A stretch of 64,000 nt of DNA from Rhipidocladum racemiflorum. Lineage: Eukaryota; Streptophyta; Magnoliopsida; Poales; Poaceae. Position 1 is the first letter of the stretch, and each line of letters begins with the position of its first letter. The notes below the pieces were generated by a model. It was not told the DNA's origin, did no database searches, and worked only from the letters and a program-made list of their open reading frames with translations. The stretch is taken from the NCBI GenBank assembly GCA_036346355.1, contig CM070570.1, positions 45,709,592 through 45,773,591 on the forward strand. Direction: 5' to 3'. Made by a program: the position numbers and the translations under genes. Shown piece after piece: positions 23,602-35,899 of this stretch.

Positions 23602-25785
23602 TGTAGGATCAAGGATAGCCGACTAGAGGGGGTGAATAGGAGGTTTTCAAAATTCTCAACTCTATTTGCAACAATTTAAATAAGTAATACTAAAATTAAG
23701 AATTTTAACAATTAAGATGTAAAAGCTCTAGGTTTATCTGTGTACTGACAACCTTAGTCGAAGTAAATTATACAATCCTAGAACAAAAATCAAACTCAAT
23801 ATAAACTAGGAATGTAAATTGCACAAGTAAACAATAGAGGGCAAACCACAATAGAAATTGACACAAAATTTTTTATCCCATGGTCTTAGAGACTTGCCGG
23901 TCTCCCCTAATCCATGTTGAGGAAGCTTGATCTACTCAAACCAGCTCCTTACGCAAATGAGCCTTCCCTCGATCACTATCGATAGCGCTTCCCCGCTCCA
24001 GGTAGGTGAGCTCCTTGCCTTCACAACCACCGGGCCTTCTCACAAGCTTCTTTAAGAAGGTCACCGGTTCTCCCACCTCCAAGCCGTCTAGGAAGTGGCA
24101 ACCTCCAAAAGAATAGAGTGATGATGCTTACTTGAGGTTGATTCAAGTGTTTAATTGGCTCAATAAAAAAATCACACTTGAATGTTCCTAACTCTCTCAA
24201 AGAGTGAATTTAATGCTCAAGGGAGAAAGGAGACTTCCTTGAGCTCAAATGTATTCAATGAGTGTCCAAGAAGCTCTAGAGATGTAAGTGTGAGGGTATT
24301 TATAGCCCGCACTAACAAATTTATAAAAAATTAAGCATTTGTGGTACAACCGGCGTGCAAAACATGGTAGTACCGCTCCATGCCTGTAACATACCAATTT
24401 TTGCTTTCTTGCATTTATTGCGCATTTTGAATATTTGAGAATTTTCTGGAATTTAGTTGGATTTATTTGGAATTAATTTGAATTAAGATTCTTGTTTGAA
24501 TTACTTAAATATTAGAAAAGTTTATATAAAGTGTTATTAGAAATTTTTTATTTGGGTCGAAAATATCTCAAAATATTTTATAATTTTTTAGAATTTTTCT
24601 AGTGTTTTTACTATTTTTCTTGACTTATTCAAATTACTAGAATTATTTTAAATAAGAAATTCAAGAATTAGTAAAATCCTAATAGGGCCCAGCCCATTAA
24701 CCCACGCCAGCCCATCAACCCGCACCGTAACCTAACCCTAACCCCATTGCTCTCAAACCGTTGGATCTTGATCTAAAGGTTGCTATTCACCCGCGGCGTG
24801 TTCGCTTGTGAGCCGCACGATCGCTACTATGTGGATGGCCAAGAATCGGCCATGTCACTTTGTCATAACCTCGCCAGACTTCACCGCTACCATGGTTTCC
24901 CCGTGTTTGATTGTGCAAATCTCGGACATCAAGGGCCCTATTTAAGGCATCGATGGTCGCGTTGAATAGGCATCCTCAATTTACGCATCTAGCCCTAGAA
25001 GCCCGAGCCTGGGTCACCTCCATTTACCCATAATTCTTTGCTAAAGTTGGTGACCGCCGCCGTGCTTCTTCGCCATTTCAGTCGCCAACGTTACTCCTTC
25101 GCTGTGTTGGAGCCTGGAACCGAGGACGTCTCGTCAAGATATGTCCGTGAGCGTGCAATCTTCACCGGAAGACCCCAGAGCGCTGTCATCATGGTTATCC
25201 CCTCAAGCTCTGGCAAACCCTCGCTGCCGCGCCATCACTGGACCTTCGCGAGCTCCTCCAACCGTTCGATCTGCATCGTGTGGTCCAGGTAACGCCACGT
25301 GTTTGCATCTCATCGCCGCGATTTAGATATAATCGTAGCCGTAGGATCCGTAGAGGATGATCAGGATTGTACCACGTAGCGGCTTATAACACCCCAATTT
25401 TTGCTTTTCATGTGTTTAAATGAAATTTTGCACTTTTGTGAATTTTTGGAATTTTCTGGAATTTATTTGGATTTATTTGGAATTTATTTGAATTTATTCC
25501 CTCTTCAAATAATTAAAGAATTTAACTTTGCAAACAAAATTTTGTTGGAAATATTTTATTTGAGTCCAAAATGTTCCAAAATATTTTCTAGAATTTTTCT
25601 TAGTGTTTTGCTATTTTTAATGAATTAAATGAATTTCTGGGAATTAATTTTTAATTATTTAATCGCTGGAAAACCCAAACCGGGTTTTACTGTTCCTCCG
25701 ACCGAGCCCGAGTCAGACTCGAGTCCGAGTCCGACCCGAACCGCGGTTGAGCCGAACCAAGTCGGCCGAACCCTAACGCGCGTAA

Positions 25786-26635
25786 CCGTTGGATCGTGAT
25801 CCAACGGCCACGATCGCGCCACGTCGCCCGAACCCGAGCCCGACCGAGCCAGCCAAGTCACCGAGCCGGACCCGAGCCCAAACCCCCTTGCCGTTGGATC
25901 TTGATCCAACGGTCCACGTTGAGCCACGTCACCGAGTCCGAATTGGATTCGGATTCCGCTGCCGCAACCGAGTGGACCTCGGTCTATGCGCAATACACGG
26001 AAGCTGAGGCCCCTATTTAAGGCTGCGCCGCCGCCGCCACCGTGTAGCCGACTTCCGTGCGCACCCGTAGCCCTAGATCACGTTGCCTGAGCCGTCGTGG
26101 TTGCGCCGCAATCACTCGCCGTAGTTGAGATAGGCCTCCGCCGCGGTTATTCGTCGATTCCGCCGCCGTTGAGTCCAGATCCGGAACCGCAAGGACAAGC
26201 CACGTCGGAGGGTACCATTCATCTCGCCGGAAGCGCGAAGAAACGCCGTTCGGGAGGTCGTCGTCACCGTCTCCGGCCGCCGTGAACCACCGCAGCGCCA
26301 TTGTCATCCGCGAGCTTGGTGCACCGTTGGATCTTCATTAGACGGTCCAGATTGCGCCACGTCGCCCGAAGGTAATCACGTTGCGATTTCTAGATCTGTT
26401 TCCAACCGTTGGATCTAGATCCAACAGCTTAGATTGAGCCACGTAGCCCATGACCGCACCGTGCTAGGGATGATCTCAACCGTTAGATCTAGATCGTACG
26501 GTTAGGGTTAGCCACGTTGTAAACTCTAGATTGGATCTTGACCGTCCGATCAAGATCAAACGGTCCAGATGGACCGAGCCGTTTTACACGCGTGAAACCC
26601 AGATCCGATCTGGGCCGTTGATTTTAAAATCAACA
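25786..26635. repeat. Seven-copy array of ~22-bp palindromes, CCGTTGGATC-N2-GATCCAACGG type
   Basis: Copies at 25786-25807, 25891-25912, 26323-26344, 26406-26427, 26480-26501, 26542-26563 and 26614-26635. The first two have near-perfect arms and the others carry changes, some on both arms (GTTGATTTTAAAATCAAC in the last). Most are followed within about 10-25 bases by GCCACGT. The spacing of the last five is 62-83 bp. One related copy lies in the 5' LTR of B at 24758-24779 and its partner in the 3' LTR at 50299-50320. Confidence 0.85.
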
Positions 26636-26709
26636 GCCGAGATCCAGCCACGTGGCCGGAAGTGGCCGTCGCGATCGGTAGCGGCCGCCGATCACGGCCG
26701 ACGCCACGC

Positions 26710-26850
26710 AGCGTGACGTCAGCGTGGGGCCCGCGTGCTAGCGGCCCAACCAAACCGCACCATGACATCACCGTGACATCACGATGGGGCCCAGCTGTCA
26801 GCTGTCCTCAGCCGTGCGTGATGACGTCACTGCTGACGTCATCCGAGGGG
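26710..26850. promoter_or_regulatory. Cluster of TGACGTCA / TGACATCA motifs in LTR D
   Basis: GTGACGTCAGC (26714), ATGACATCA (26762), GTGACATCA (26772), GATGACGTCAC (26820) and CTGACGTCATC (26832) lie within about 130 bases, with GGGGCCC(A/G)C boxes between. TGACG and TGACGTCA are classic plant bZIP (TGA, as-1-like) sites. Whether they act as enhancers of the LTR is not known. Confidence 0.5.
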
Positions 26851-29800
26851 CCCACCTGTCAGTGAGACACGTGCGCCGTGGACCGAGTCCACGGTGGACC
26901 GAGCCAAACTGTGCGCCGGGTCCATGGACCCGAGGCGACATGGCGGCCTCTGATTGGTCCACGTGTCATGCTGACGCAATAAATCATTTTCCGAAAAAGA
27001 AATTATTTAATTAATTTGGTTTATTGATTTCAAATTTAGATTCAAACTTCAAACGCTTATAACTTTTGCGTTTTAACTCCGATTTGAGTGATTCAAATTT
27101 CTAAATTTTCATAAAAATGAGACCTACTCAAATATGAAATTTAATTAATTTTTGACTATGAATATTTCTCTGTTTATATTTAATTAATGTTTTCTTTAAA
27201 CTTTAAACGGTTATAACTTTTGCATTTTAACTCCGATTCGGACGATTCCAATTTCTAAAAATTTATAAAATTGCGCTCTCTCTGTTTATGGACTTTGTTT
27301 GGATGTTTGGACACTTTTTGTCTATTGTTTTATTCATTTATTGCTATTTGCACGCGTTACGAGTAGACGTTGAGGTGCCCGAAGACTTCGAAGGTGAAGT
27401 GTTGACCCAGGAGCCATCTTAGGACCAAGATCAAGTACTCTTTGAAGGCAAGTTGTGCTTTGACCATGTTGATCCCATTTTGAAATTAATTTGATTTAAA
27501 TTATTGCATGCTAGTTCAGTTACAAAATGTTTTAATTGATTTTGGGAGATTAGTTAGTTGCCTAGTTGTTGTATGCCACCTTGACATAGATAATTGTATG
27601 CCATGAATCCCTTGTCACCCTAGTTGAGGATTAAATAGTTGGACATTATTAAACTGCCAACATGGGTATTTAGGCCGTTGTAGTATAATGTTTAGACCTG
27701 CCACGTATACCGGACATGATTTTGATAATTACTTGTTAACATTGACTTAAAGAGATATGGAACATGTTTTTGAGAAGTGTCATGTGTTATTGATGATGAT
27801 GTTGATGGCACGTGGTGCATGGTATTCAACTGGGGGTTTGATAAATAGATTTGGACCGGGGCATGTGGCAAGAAATGATCGGGTGGGCCAGTTGTGGCAT
27901 CGGGAGCGTTGTTTTGGTTCTTCGGGTAGTCTTGCCCTGGTCAACATAAGGACTTAACCTTGCAAGCCTTTGAACTGAGTTAATCGTGCAACCACATGTC
28001 CGTAATGGGACGGACCTAGTTGAGTAAGTTACTAATAACTTGCATGTGAAACCTCGGGTGTCAACTACACCCTTTGTGTAGCTTGAAAGGGGAGCGTACC
28101 GATGCGATGGCATGGTACCCGTCCAACGGTATGTCGGTCCCATACTTCGCCTTTGTTAAGGGAAGGGATGGTGTATGGCAAAAACCGGAAAGGTTCACTT
28201 GTGTAGTTAGCCGTTTCCGAAAGGCTTTGTTACGATCACTCGCCTTTGTGGTGTTTGGCTGTATCTTGTGGGTAAAGTGCATAACCTCTGTAGAGTGTAA
28301 AATCTATTCGAATAGCCGTGTCCGCGGTATTGGACATTGCTCGGGGATTACAGTCAAGGGTTAGACTTTCGTGGAAATAACTTGAACTTGAGAGGTTTGG
28401 TTTGGTTAAATGATGATGTTGATGCAAATGTGGACTAGGAATGGGGAAGATGTTTATTTAACTCCTGGAAAAGTTATTGATCTTATACTTGTTTTTACTG
28501 CTTTCGAATCTACTTATGATACTTGTCAAATGATGTTTACTGCAATTATGCCTGGAGCTATTCCTTTGTATTAAGCCATGCATGTAGTATATTAGCTTGC
28601 ATTCTGTGCATGACTTGCTGAGTACCAAGTACTCACCCTTGCCACAAAACAACACCAGTTGAAGAAGAGGCGACGCCAGCTTTGGAGGAGGAATATCAGG
28701 AGGATCCGTCTAACTAGGGATCGAGTCCAGTCAGTTGCCTGTGGCATATTGGTTGGAACCATGTGTTTTCTTTATATATTCCGCTGCAGATTTTATTTAA
28801 ATAAGTCTTAGCCCTGCGAGGCGTACTTTTGTAACTTGACCATAAGGTCGAGCAACCAGTTTGGTTATCATAATTAAAGTACTTTATTATTATCGATGTG
28901 TATGATTGTGATATTTACCAATGTTGAGACTGTGTGCACTAGCGTGATCCTAGACTAGTGCTGAATACACAGAGGGTCCGGATTTGCATATTCGGGTCCC
29001 GACACGGCTTCATTACTGTGAACTAGATCTAATCCAAGCCGTTACATTCAGATAGAGAGGGTCCAGATCTTGCCGCATGAATCGCGTGATGGCTCGCCAT
29101 GTCGCTCTATTTGTGGTGAGTTGGATTAGATCGTGTCTGTTGATTTCGTAATAAACGGTTTAGATCATGCCGTAGGGTAGACCAACCAGAAGTTGCCACG
29201 TGGTTGCACAAGAAATGAAGCACCACAGCCGAACAACTCGTTCGCATGACGTCAGCTATGATGTCATCGTGATGTAAACCGTGACATCATCAATAGGGCC
29301 CACATGTCAGTGTCATTCAATTTTTTTGGAAAAATATTTATTTTATTTTATTCCGTGATGACATCGGCATGATGTCATAAATGGATTTTCCTTTAGAAAA
29401 AGAATTTGATTGAAATCCTATTTCGTGTTGATGTCACAGTGATGTCATTAACCGGAATTTCCAGTACAAAAATAATTTGAATTATATGAGTTATTCTTTT
29501 TTATTTTATTTTCAAACTTCAAATTGTAAATTCTTGCTCATAGGAACTCCGATTGAGGTGATTCCAGAGCCTAAAAATTTGTAAAATTGCGCTCTATTTA
29601 ATGGTAAATTTTATTTGATTTTTGGAGTTGAGTTGTTCTCTATTTTTAGCATTTATTTATTTATTTATCTATTTCGCGTAGACGTTGAAGTGCCTGAGGG
29701 ATTCGAAGGAGAAGTGTTGGTTCAAGAGCAAGGTCCAGAGTAGGAACAAGAGCTTTTCCAAGGTAATCTGTGCTTTGATCATGTTGAACCGAGTTTTTAA

Positions 29801-29905
29801 AATTATATTGTTGTAAATTATTGTATGCTAGTTCAAATTAGAATGATTTCAATTACTTTGGGAATAGTTCAGCAACCTATTTGATTATGTCACCTTGTCA
29901 ATATT

Positions 29906-32148
29906 TGTGACACCACGGAGTGTCATAACTTTATTTTATGTGCTTGATATGGTTAAAAACAGTGTGAAATGTGGAATTAAGGTTAAAACTATAGGTTATG
30001 GAGGTTAATAGCTTTTCCGGGCCGTTTTCGGGGTTTTGGGCCTTCCCGGGGGAGTTTTGGGCCTTGGTGGGCTTTGGTGGGATGGATTAGGTCTCCGTAA
30101 CGGACTAGAATTGGGTGTGGGGGCTGGTAAAAGGAGTTTCCCTGCCCCTTTGGGGCGTCCACCCTGCTGCCTTTGCGCCCCTTGAGGCCTTGGTGCGCCC
30201 CCCCTCACCTCCCCCCACTTGCCAAGCCCTAGCCGCCCCTTCCCTTTTAGCCTTGCGCCTCCCCCTTGCTCTCCTCCATTGCCCCACCTCTCCACCACCT
30301 CTGCTCCACCCACTTGCTGCCCTAGGGTGGTCTCCACACCTCTGCACCTTGTGGATCCATCCGTTGGAGCGAGGAGCGAGGAGCGTGGAGCGAGGAGCGA
30401 TCCGCGAGGAGATCTATTGGAGATTCGTTCGTTGGGCAAAGGTATGATCATGGGGATCCTTGGATTTGATCTAGGTACTGTTCTTAGGGTGTTTATGAAG
30501 TTTTTAGATCAATTGGTGGTGCTGGGTTGGAGTTCTTTGGGTTAGATCTAGACGTTGCCACGTTTCTGTTTTCGGGCAGATTGAGCAGTCGGGCTAGGGT
30601 TCGAGTTTTCATCGATTTAGAATCCGAATCTGTCCGTACGGACTTAAAAGAAGTTGTAGATAATTTAATTATATTTCCGTGGACATAAAGCACGTTAAAA
30701 TCCGATCAGCCGTTTGAAAGTTATGACCATTTTACCGAGCGTGTTAAAATTTGTGACGCAATTAGAACAGATCGTAGTAATATGTAGATTAAACAATTTT
30801 AGAGTCCGAATCAGTCTTTCCGTATAACTAGAAAAAGGTAGGAAATTTCCTAAGCTTCGTGATGGTGTACTCGTTTAATCGATTTGGAGTCCCAGAACTC
30901 AAGTTATGGCCTTTGCAAGGCTGCTGTCCCGCCGGGACAGAACCTCTGTTTTAGGTTTTGCGAGTAGCGGGCAATGTCGGGTGAGATGGGGATTTGTGTA
31001 CTGTTTTGTGGGCATTATTGAGAGTATGTGATGCCGTTGTGTAGGTGGTGTGACCCCGGGGGTGCCCTCTACTTCCCACAATCCCGTCGCCCACGGTTGA
31101 GGCAAGTGTGTTGTAATGAATAGCGGAATTGTAGGTTGCTTGTGGAGATTAGATGAAAGATTGATTACTTGCTATGATCACTTGCCATGCTTGCTGTTTT
31201 CCAATGATATATTGAGTATGATTATCATGATTCGATGCCATGTGTTAATATTTGTCATGATGAGATGCCATATGTTTATGTACATGTGAAATATGATAAT
31301 TGGCATAGTTGCATGCATGACATGAGATAGGGCGAGGGCGGTGAGAAAGTCATAACTAGTCCGGCAAGGTCGGTGAGAAAGTTATGACTAGTCCGGAACG
31401 CCATTGAGTAAGACCTACATCGTGATTCCATCCACGTGGTGAATGGAAGCGATGAGTAGGCACCCTCCATCTTCGGGATGGAAGGGGGGAAAAGGGTGCA
31501 CACCGACGGGTGTGTACTCAACCATACCGGTATGAGTTTCCAAGGAGACATGAGCATTGCATTACATCTCATACATATTGATGATGACAATGTTAAGTGT
31601 TTATGAATAAGATGATTTACATGAAGGGAGATGCTATTGCCATATTGTTGTTCTTGTTGTCCATTGCAATATGCTTGCCGAGTTTCGAACTCACGCTTGT
31701 GTTTTTTCTTATTGTTTTAGGTACCATGAGAACGGCATGCGGGAAAAGGGAATAGACACACGCCCACACGTTGCTTCACCTTAATGTTTCCCCAAGTCAA
31801 TTCTTTTAGATTGATAATAAATTGCGTGTGATGGTCATTAAATTAAGGCTTAGCTTGGTTAATGAGAGTTTTATTGTTCGTTTGACACTTGGAACTTTAA
31901 GTGCTAAATGTTAGTCTTTTATTGTCGTTAAGACTCTATTTATTGCTGTTTTAGATGTTTCCCTTATTGCCATATAATGCTATATCGTTGTTGCTCCTTA
32001 AATTCATGATAAAACAAAGGAGGTGCTGCCGAAATCTCAGTTTTTAGCCTATGCGCCTTTGCTGGAATTTTATGTTAAATATGATATTTGGATGTTGTTT
32101 AGCTTATGTTTGGTAGCATTCGGGCATATTAAATGCCGGGGTGTTACT
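29906..32148 (+). repeat. 5' LTR of element E (2,243 bp)
   Basis: It begins TGTGACACCACGG and ends GGGGTGTTACT (TACA in the 3' copy). It is nearly identical to 37278-39535: by eye about 25-30 substitutions and few indels. The main indel is two fewer copies of a GAGCGAG heptamer near 30370. Proline- and arginine-rich open frames inside are LTR sequence. Confidence 0.93.
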
Positions 32149-32485
32149 GATTGGTATCGAGCGGGCTGTAGGTCCTTGGAATAAGTATTTTAGTGTTATA
32201 CCTTAAGTTGCAACTAAAATATGATGTGGAATAACTTAGAAACAGGGCTTAGGTTCTAACTAAAACTTTGTTATAGGATAGCAACATTAAAACTTGCAAA
32301 AGTGGTATAACTAATCTAAAATTTGACATACTTGGTTGCACAGTAGGATGGGGTCTTGGTTCATTATTGCATTGCGCTTAATTATTTGATGAAGACTATG
32401 CTATGATGATGTTTGATCTATGTTCTTGGTTGTGTGATGTTGTGTTTATGTTTTTGTGTTTGGATGGTTGTGCATGCAAGCAGCC

Positions 32486-33580
32486 ATGCCGAGGGGTAGA
32501 GGCCGTGGACGCCGAGGTCGTGGAGGCCAGTGGGCGAGGCTCCCAGGGAGTTGAGGAGTCATTCTTGAGGGTAGCGTTTCGCTCAATGCTCGTGGACCAG
32601 CTCAGAGGAGCTTCCTACCTGATCGGGCGGGGTGCCCGCCGCCAATGATGATTTAGTTCAGGCTCTGCAGGGAGATTCGGGAGCTGCGCTAGCGGTGCGG
32701 GCAGCCCCTGCTGTGGTGCTTCCCCCTGCAGTGGCCCCAGTTGTTGCCCCCGCTGCGCCGGAGCCGAGGATGAGTCTCCGAGAGTGGATGACCCTCCGTC
32801 TTGACACTTTTGACGGAGCGGGCACGCCGATCGATCCAGATTGGCTGCGGTACATGGAAAAGCAGTTTGAGGTCCTAGAATTGACCTCGGTCGGAGGGCT
32901 CGCTTTGTGGCCTTTAATTTGAAAGACCAAGCCGATATCTGGTGGGAAGGGGTTCGGCTGCTAGAACCCACGATCTTGGTCGATCACCTGGGAGGACTTT
33001 GTGGCTCGCTTAGAGCCAAGTTCTACCCGAGTCTTTCCTTGAGAGGATGGAGCATACTCGGCGACTCTTTCCCAGGAAAGAGGTCGGTGGCAGAGTATGA
33101 GGTGGAGTTCAACAGCGTGGTGCACTTCGTCTTGGCCGTGGCGATCGGCGACAGGGAGAAGGCGAGGAGGTTCCGTAGGGGCCTCAACCAGGAGTTGAGT
33201 TGTCATGGGGCGACTGTCCTCGTGACTTCGCTCCGTGGTGGAGCGGCGAAGGGCATGGAGCTCGAGTTGGAGCTCTCCCGGGATAAGCAAAACCCGGGCG
33301 GTTCGGGGGTTCCTGCGGCCCAGCGGGGCCAGAAGAGGACCTTTGGTGGAGGAGGTGGGTCTTCTCGACCCACCTTCAAGAAGTTCAAGGGGGACAGGCT
33401 CCTCCTCGGGGGCTAAAATGGGGCCGCCTGATCGTCTTCTTCGCGAGCGGCTGTTCGTCTGTGCCCGGCAGGGCATGAAGTGTTTCAAGTGCGGTGGTGA
33501 GCACCGTGCTTCAGAGTGTGGTTGGACCGGAGTTGCAACCATCGTGGCAAGCCCGGCCACATGGGACGAGTCTGCCGGAT
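32486..33580 (+). pseudogene. gag remnant of element E (capsid and zinc knuckles), multiple frameshifts
   Basis: The start ATG at 32486 gives MPRGRGRGRRGRGGQ, a basic N-terminus usual for this clade, but the frame stops at 32549. Capsid-like sequence continues in two other frames (32632-32922 and 32907-33416), with SLREWMTLRLDTFDG, AEYEVEFNSVV and RFRRGLNQEL. The first zinc knuckle CFKCGGEHRASEC at about 33481 is one residue shorter between Cys2 and His than the usual CX2CX4HX4C. The second, at about 33535, has lost one Cys (CNHRGKPGHMGRVC). At least three frame changes are needed to read it. Confidence 0.75.
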
Positions 33581-33869
33581 GAATCGATAGCATCATCAAG
33601 TGGGAGATGGTGCCTTCTCCTCCCACTCCAGGTAGCGTCTTCCAGGAGGATCGGTGCACATGATGGCTGCCCCTGTTTCTCGGCCGCCCTTTGCGTAGGC
33701 ACCACCGGTGGCGTCTTGGTGCCCACACCGTCTGCTCCTCCTCGATTGCCTCCTCCGCCCCAGCCTTGATGGGGCATCGGCTGAGTCGGGGCTCATACGT
33801 CCCAGCGCCACCAGGAGTGTACGCTTTGCCGACCGCCGAGTCGGTAGGGCATCCAGAGGTGGTTTCGTA

Positions 33870-34330
33870 CTACGCTCGTGGATTCCGTTGATGCCTTTGT
33901 TCTGTTTGATTCCGGAGCATCCTATTCTTTTGTGTCGTCGGAGTTTGCTAGTAGAGCTAAGTTGGGAGTTCAGCGGATTTACGAGTCCGTGTTAGTCGAT
34001 TCTCTGGGGGTTGATTGCTAGTTCTTTGGTTTGCCCTGGTTGCACCATTGCCATTGATGATGAGGTTTTCTTTGCCAATCTCATGGTGATCCAGTTGGCT
34101 CCTTTTGATGTCATTTTGGGCATGGGTGGCTGCATCAATACCGTGCTAAGATCTTTTGTTTCGGAAGACAGATTGCCTTGCAGGCCCCGTCCGGGAAGAG
34201 TTGACCTTTCAGGGTGGTATACCCTCGATTCCGTCTTTGCTTTGACTAGTTTGTTTTCTAGTCGGCGTTTGAGGCTGTTGGGTTTCCTCATGACTTTGTC
34301 TCGAGAAATCATCTTCCTCGATTCCCATTG
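33870..34330 (+). pseudogene. Aspartic protease remnant of element E
   Basis: FVLFDSGASYSFVSSEFA is encoded around 33893-33946, with the active-site DSGAS at 33908-33922. The following strand motif (PFDVILGMGG, about 34106) is in a different frame, so the domain is broken after the active site. In Ty3 elements this enzyme cuts the gag-pol polyprotein. Confidence 0.65.
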
Positions 34331-35700
34331 AGGAGATTTTTGTAGTGAAGGAGTTCGTTGATGTGTTCCCCGACGAGTTGCCTGGTCTACCTCTGTGAGG
34401 AATGTGGAGTTTCGTATTGATCTTGTTCTGGCACTCGACCTATTTCTATCTCTCCATACCGCTTGGCTCGTCCTTTTCAAGATGAGTTGAAGAAGCGGTT
34501 GGAGGATTCATGGCCAAGGGCTTCATTCGGCGTAAGCGTTCGCCATGGGAGAACCCGTCCTCTTCGTCTCGAAGAAGGATGGAAGTTGGCGTATGTGCAT
34601 TGATTATCGTGCTCTTAATCAAGTGACGATCAAGAACAAGTATCCTTTGCCTCGCATCGAGGATCTGTTTGACCAAGCGAAGGAGCAAAGGTGTTCTCCA
34701 AGATTGATCTTGATCGGTACAATCGAGATCCGTGTGAGGGAGCAGGACATTGAGAAGACTGCTTTCTCCACTAGGTATGGGCATTATGAATTTAAAGTTA
34801 TGTCTTTTGGACTAACTAATGCTCTCTTTGTCTTTATGGAGGCGATGAACAGTATGCTACACAAGTATCTTGATGAGTTTGTGGTAGTGTTCATCGATGA
34901 CATTCTCGTTTACTCTAAATCGGAAGAGGAGCATGAGCGACATCCGAGGCTTGTCTTTGAGCACCTTGAGGGAAAATCAGTTCTTTGCTAAGCTGAAAAA
35001 GTGCGAGTTGGATTTCGAAGTGGGTTTTCTTGGCCACATCATCAATCCAGAGGGCATATCGTAGATCCTAGCAAAGTCTCAAGATTTTGGATTGGAAGAG
35101 GCCTTCCAATGTCAAAGAGGTGCGTAGTTTCCTTGGGTTGGCTGGCTACTATCGGCGTTTCGTGCAGGATTTCTCTATCATTGCCAAGCCACTTTCGCGG
35201 TGACTCGAGAAGGGGATGAAATTCAGTGGATCGCAAAGTGTGAGCACAGTTTACGCACTATGAAGGAGAAGTTAGTGATCGCTTCGTTCTTACCCTTCCC
35301 GAGCGGGAAGCGCTTCACGGTGTATTCGATGCTTCTCGGTTGGGACTTGGGTGTGTGCTCATGCAAGAGGGCAAGGTGATTGCTTATGCGTCGAGGCGAT
35401 TGAAAAAGCACGAGCGAGAACTATCCCACGCATGATCTTGAGCTAGCCGCCGTGGTGTTTGCATTGAAGATATGGAGGCATTACTCAGACGGCGAGTCTT
35501 GTGACATTTTCATCGATCACAAGAGCCTCAAGTACATCTTTACTCGTAAAGATTTGAACTTGAGGCAGAGGAGGTGGCTAGAATTGATAAAGGATTATGA
35601 CCTTACTATCGGTATCATCCGGGAAGGCAAATGTTGTGGCCGACGCTCTCGATCGCAAGACAATGCCCCTATTGTTGATTGTCTTGTTGCTGATTTTGAG
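34330..35700 (+). pseudogene. Reverse transcriptase and RNase H remnant of element E
   Basis: The RT frame 34545-34991 holds VLFVSKKDGSWRMCIDYR, TAFSTRYGHYEF and the catalytic-loop variant FIDDILVYS (34890 onward). Around 34690-34730 two compensating indels replace the usual first catalytic-Asp block, so this frame lacks motif A. Downstream RNase H pieces are split between frames: VIAYASRRLKKHERE near 35377 and ALKIWRHYSDGESCDIF..DHKSLKYIFTRKDLN in 35452-35610. Length and order fit a Ty3 pol. It cannot make an active enzyme as it stands. Confidence 0.85.
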
Positions 35701-35899
35701 CGTTTAGGGGTCTCCTACCGCTTTGCGGGACCGTGCAAGCTGAAACTCGATTGATTCTTGAGTCGGCGATTCCCGGCGTGTGTGGGAGGCACAGAAGATG
35801 ACCGTTTGCTCGACAAGCGAGGAACGCTTTGAGGATGGCAAGTCTAGAGACTTTACCATTGATGATGCGGGAGTTACGAGGTTTCAGGGCCGTCAGGCG

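Larger units (their letters stand above)
25385..29004 (+). mobile_element. Solo LTR D (3,620 bp), TSD CGGCT, inside the 5' LTR of B
   Basis: It begins TATAACACCCC (a TG-to-TA change from the usual TGTAACACCCC) and ends GGGTCCCGACA. CGGCT occurs at 25380-25384 and 29005-29009. The unoccupied site is preserved in the 3' LTR of B at 50915-50919 (GTAGCGGCTTCATTG), which confirms the insertion. The GC-rich half (25690-26960) carries a palindrome array and TGACGTCA motifs. It has no coding domain, so it formed by recombination between two LTRs. Confidence 0.88.

Noticed and set aside
24725..24745. Telomere-like CCTAACCCTAACCCC (again at 50273)
   Set aside because: There are only two partial units inside LTR B. 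It is not an interstitial telomere array.
25655..26307. Open frames on both strands in the GC-rich part of LTR D
   Set aside because: They arise from palindromic GC-rich repeats, are open in several frames at once and have no domain.
30005..30451. 148-codon proline- and arginine-rich frame, repeated near 37377
   Set aside because: Both lie inside the LTRs of E at equivalent positions. The low-complexity composition keeps frames open by chance.
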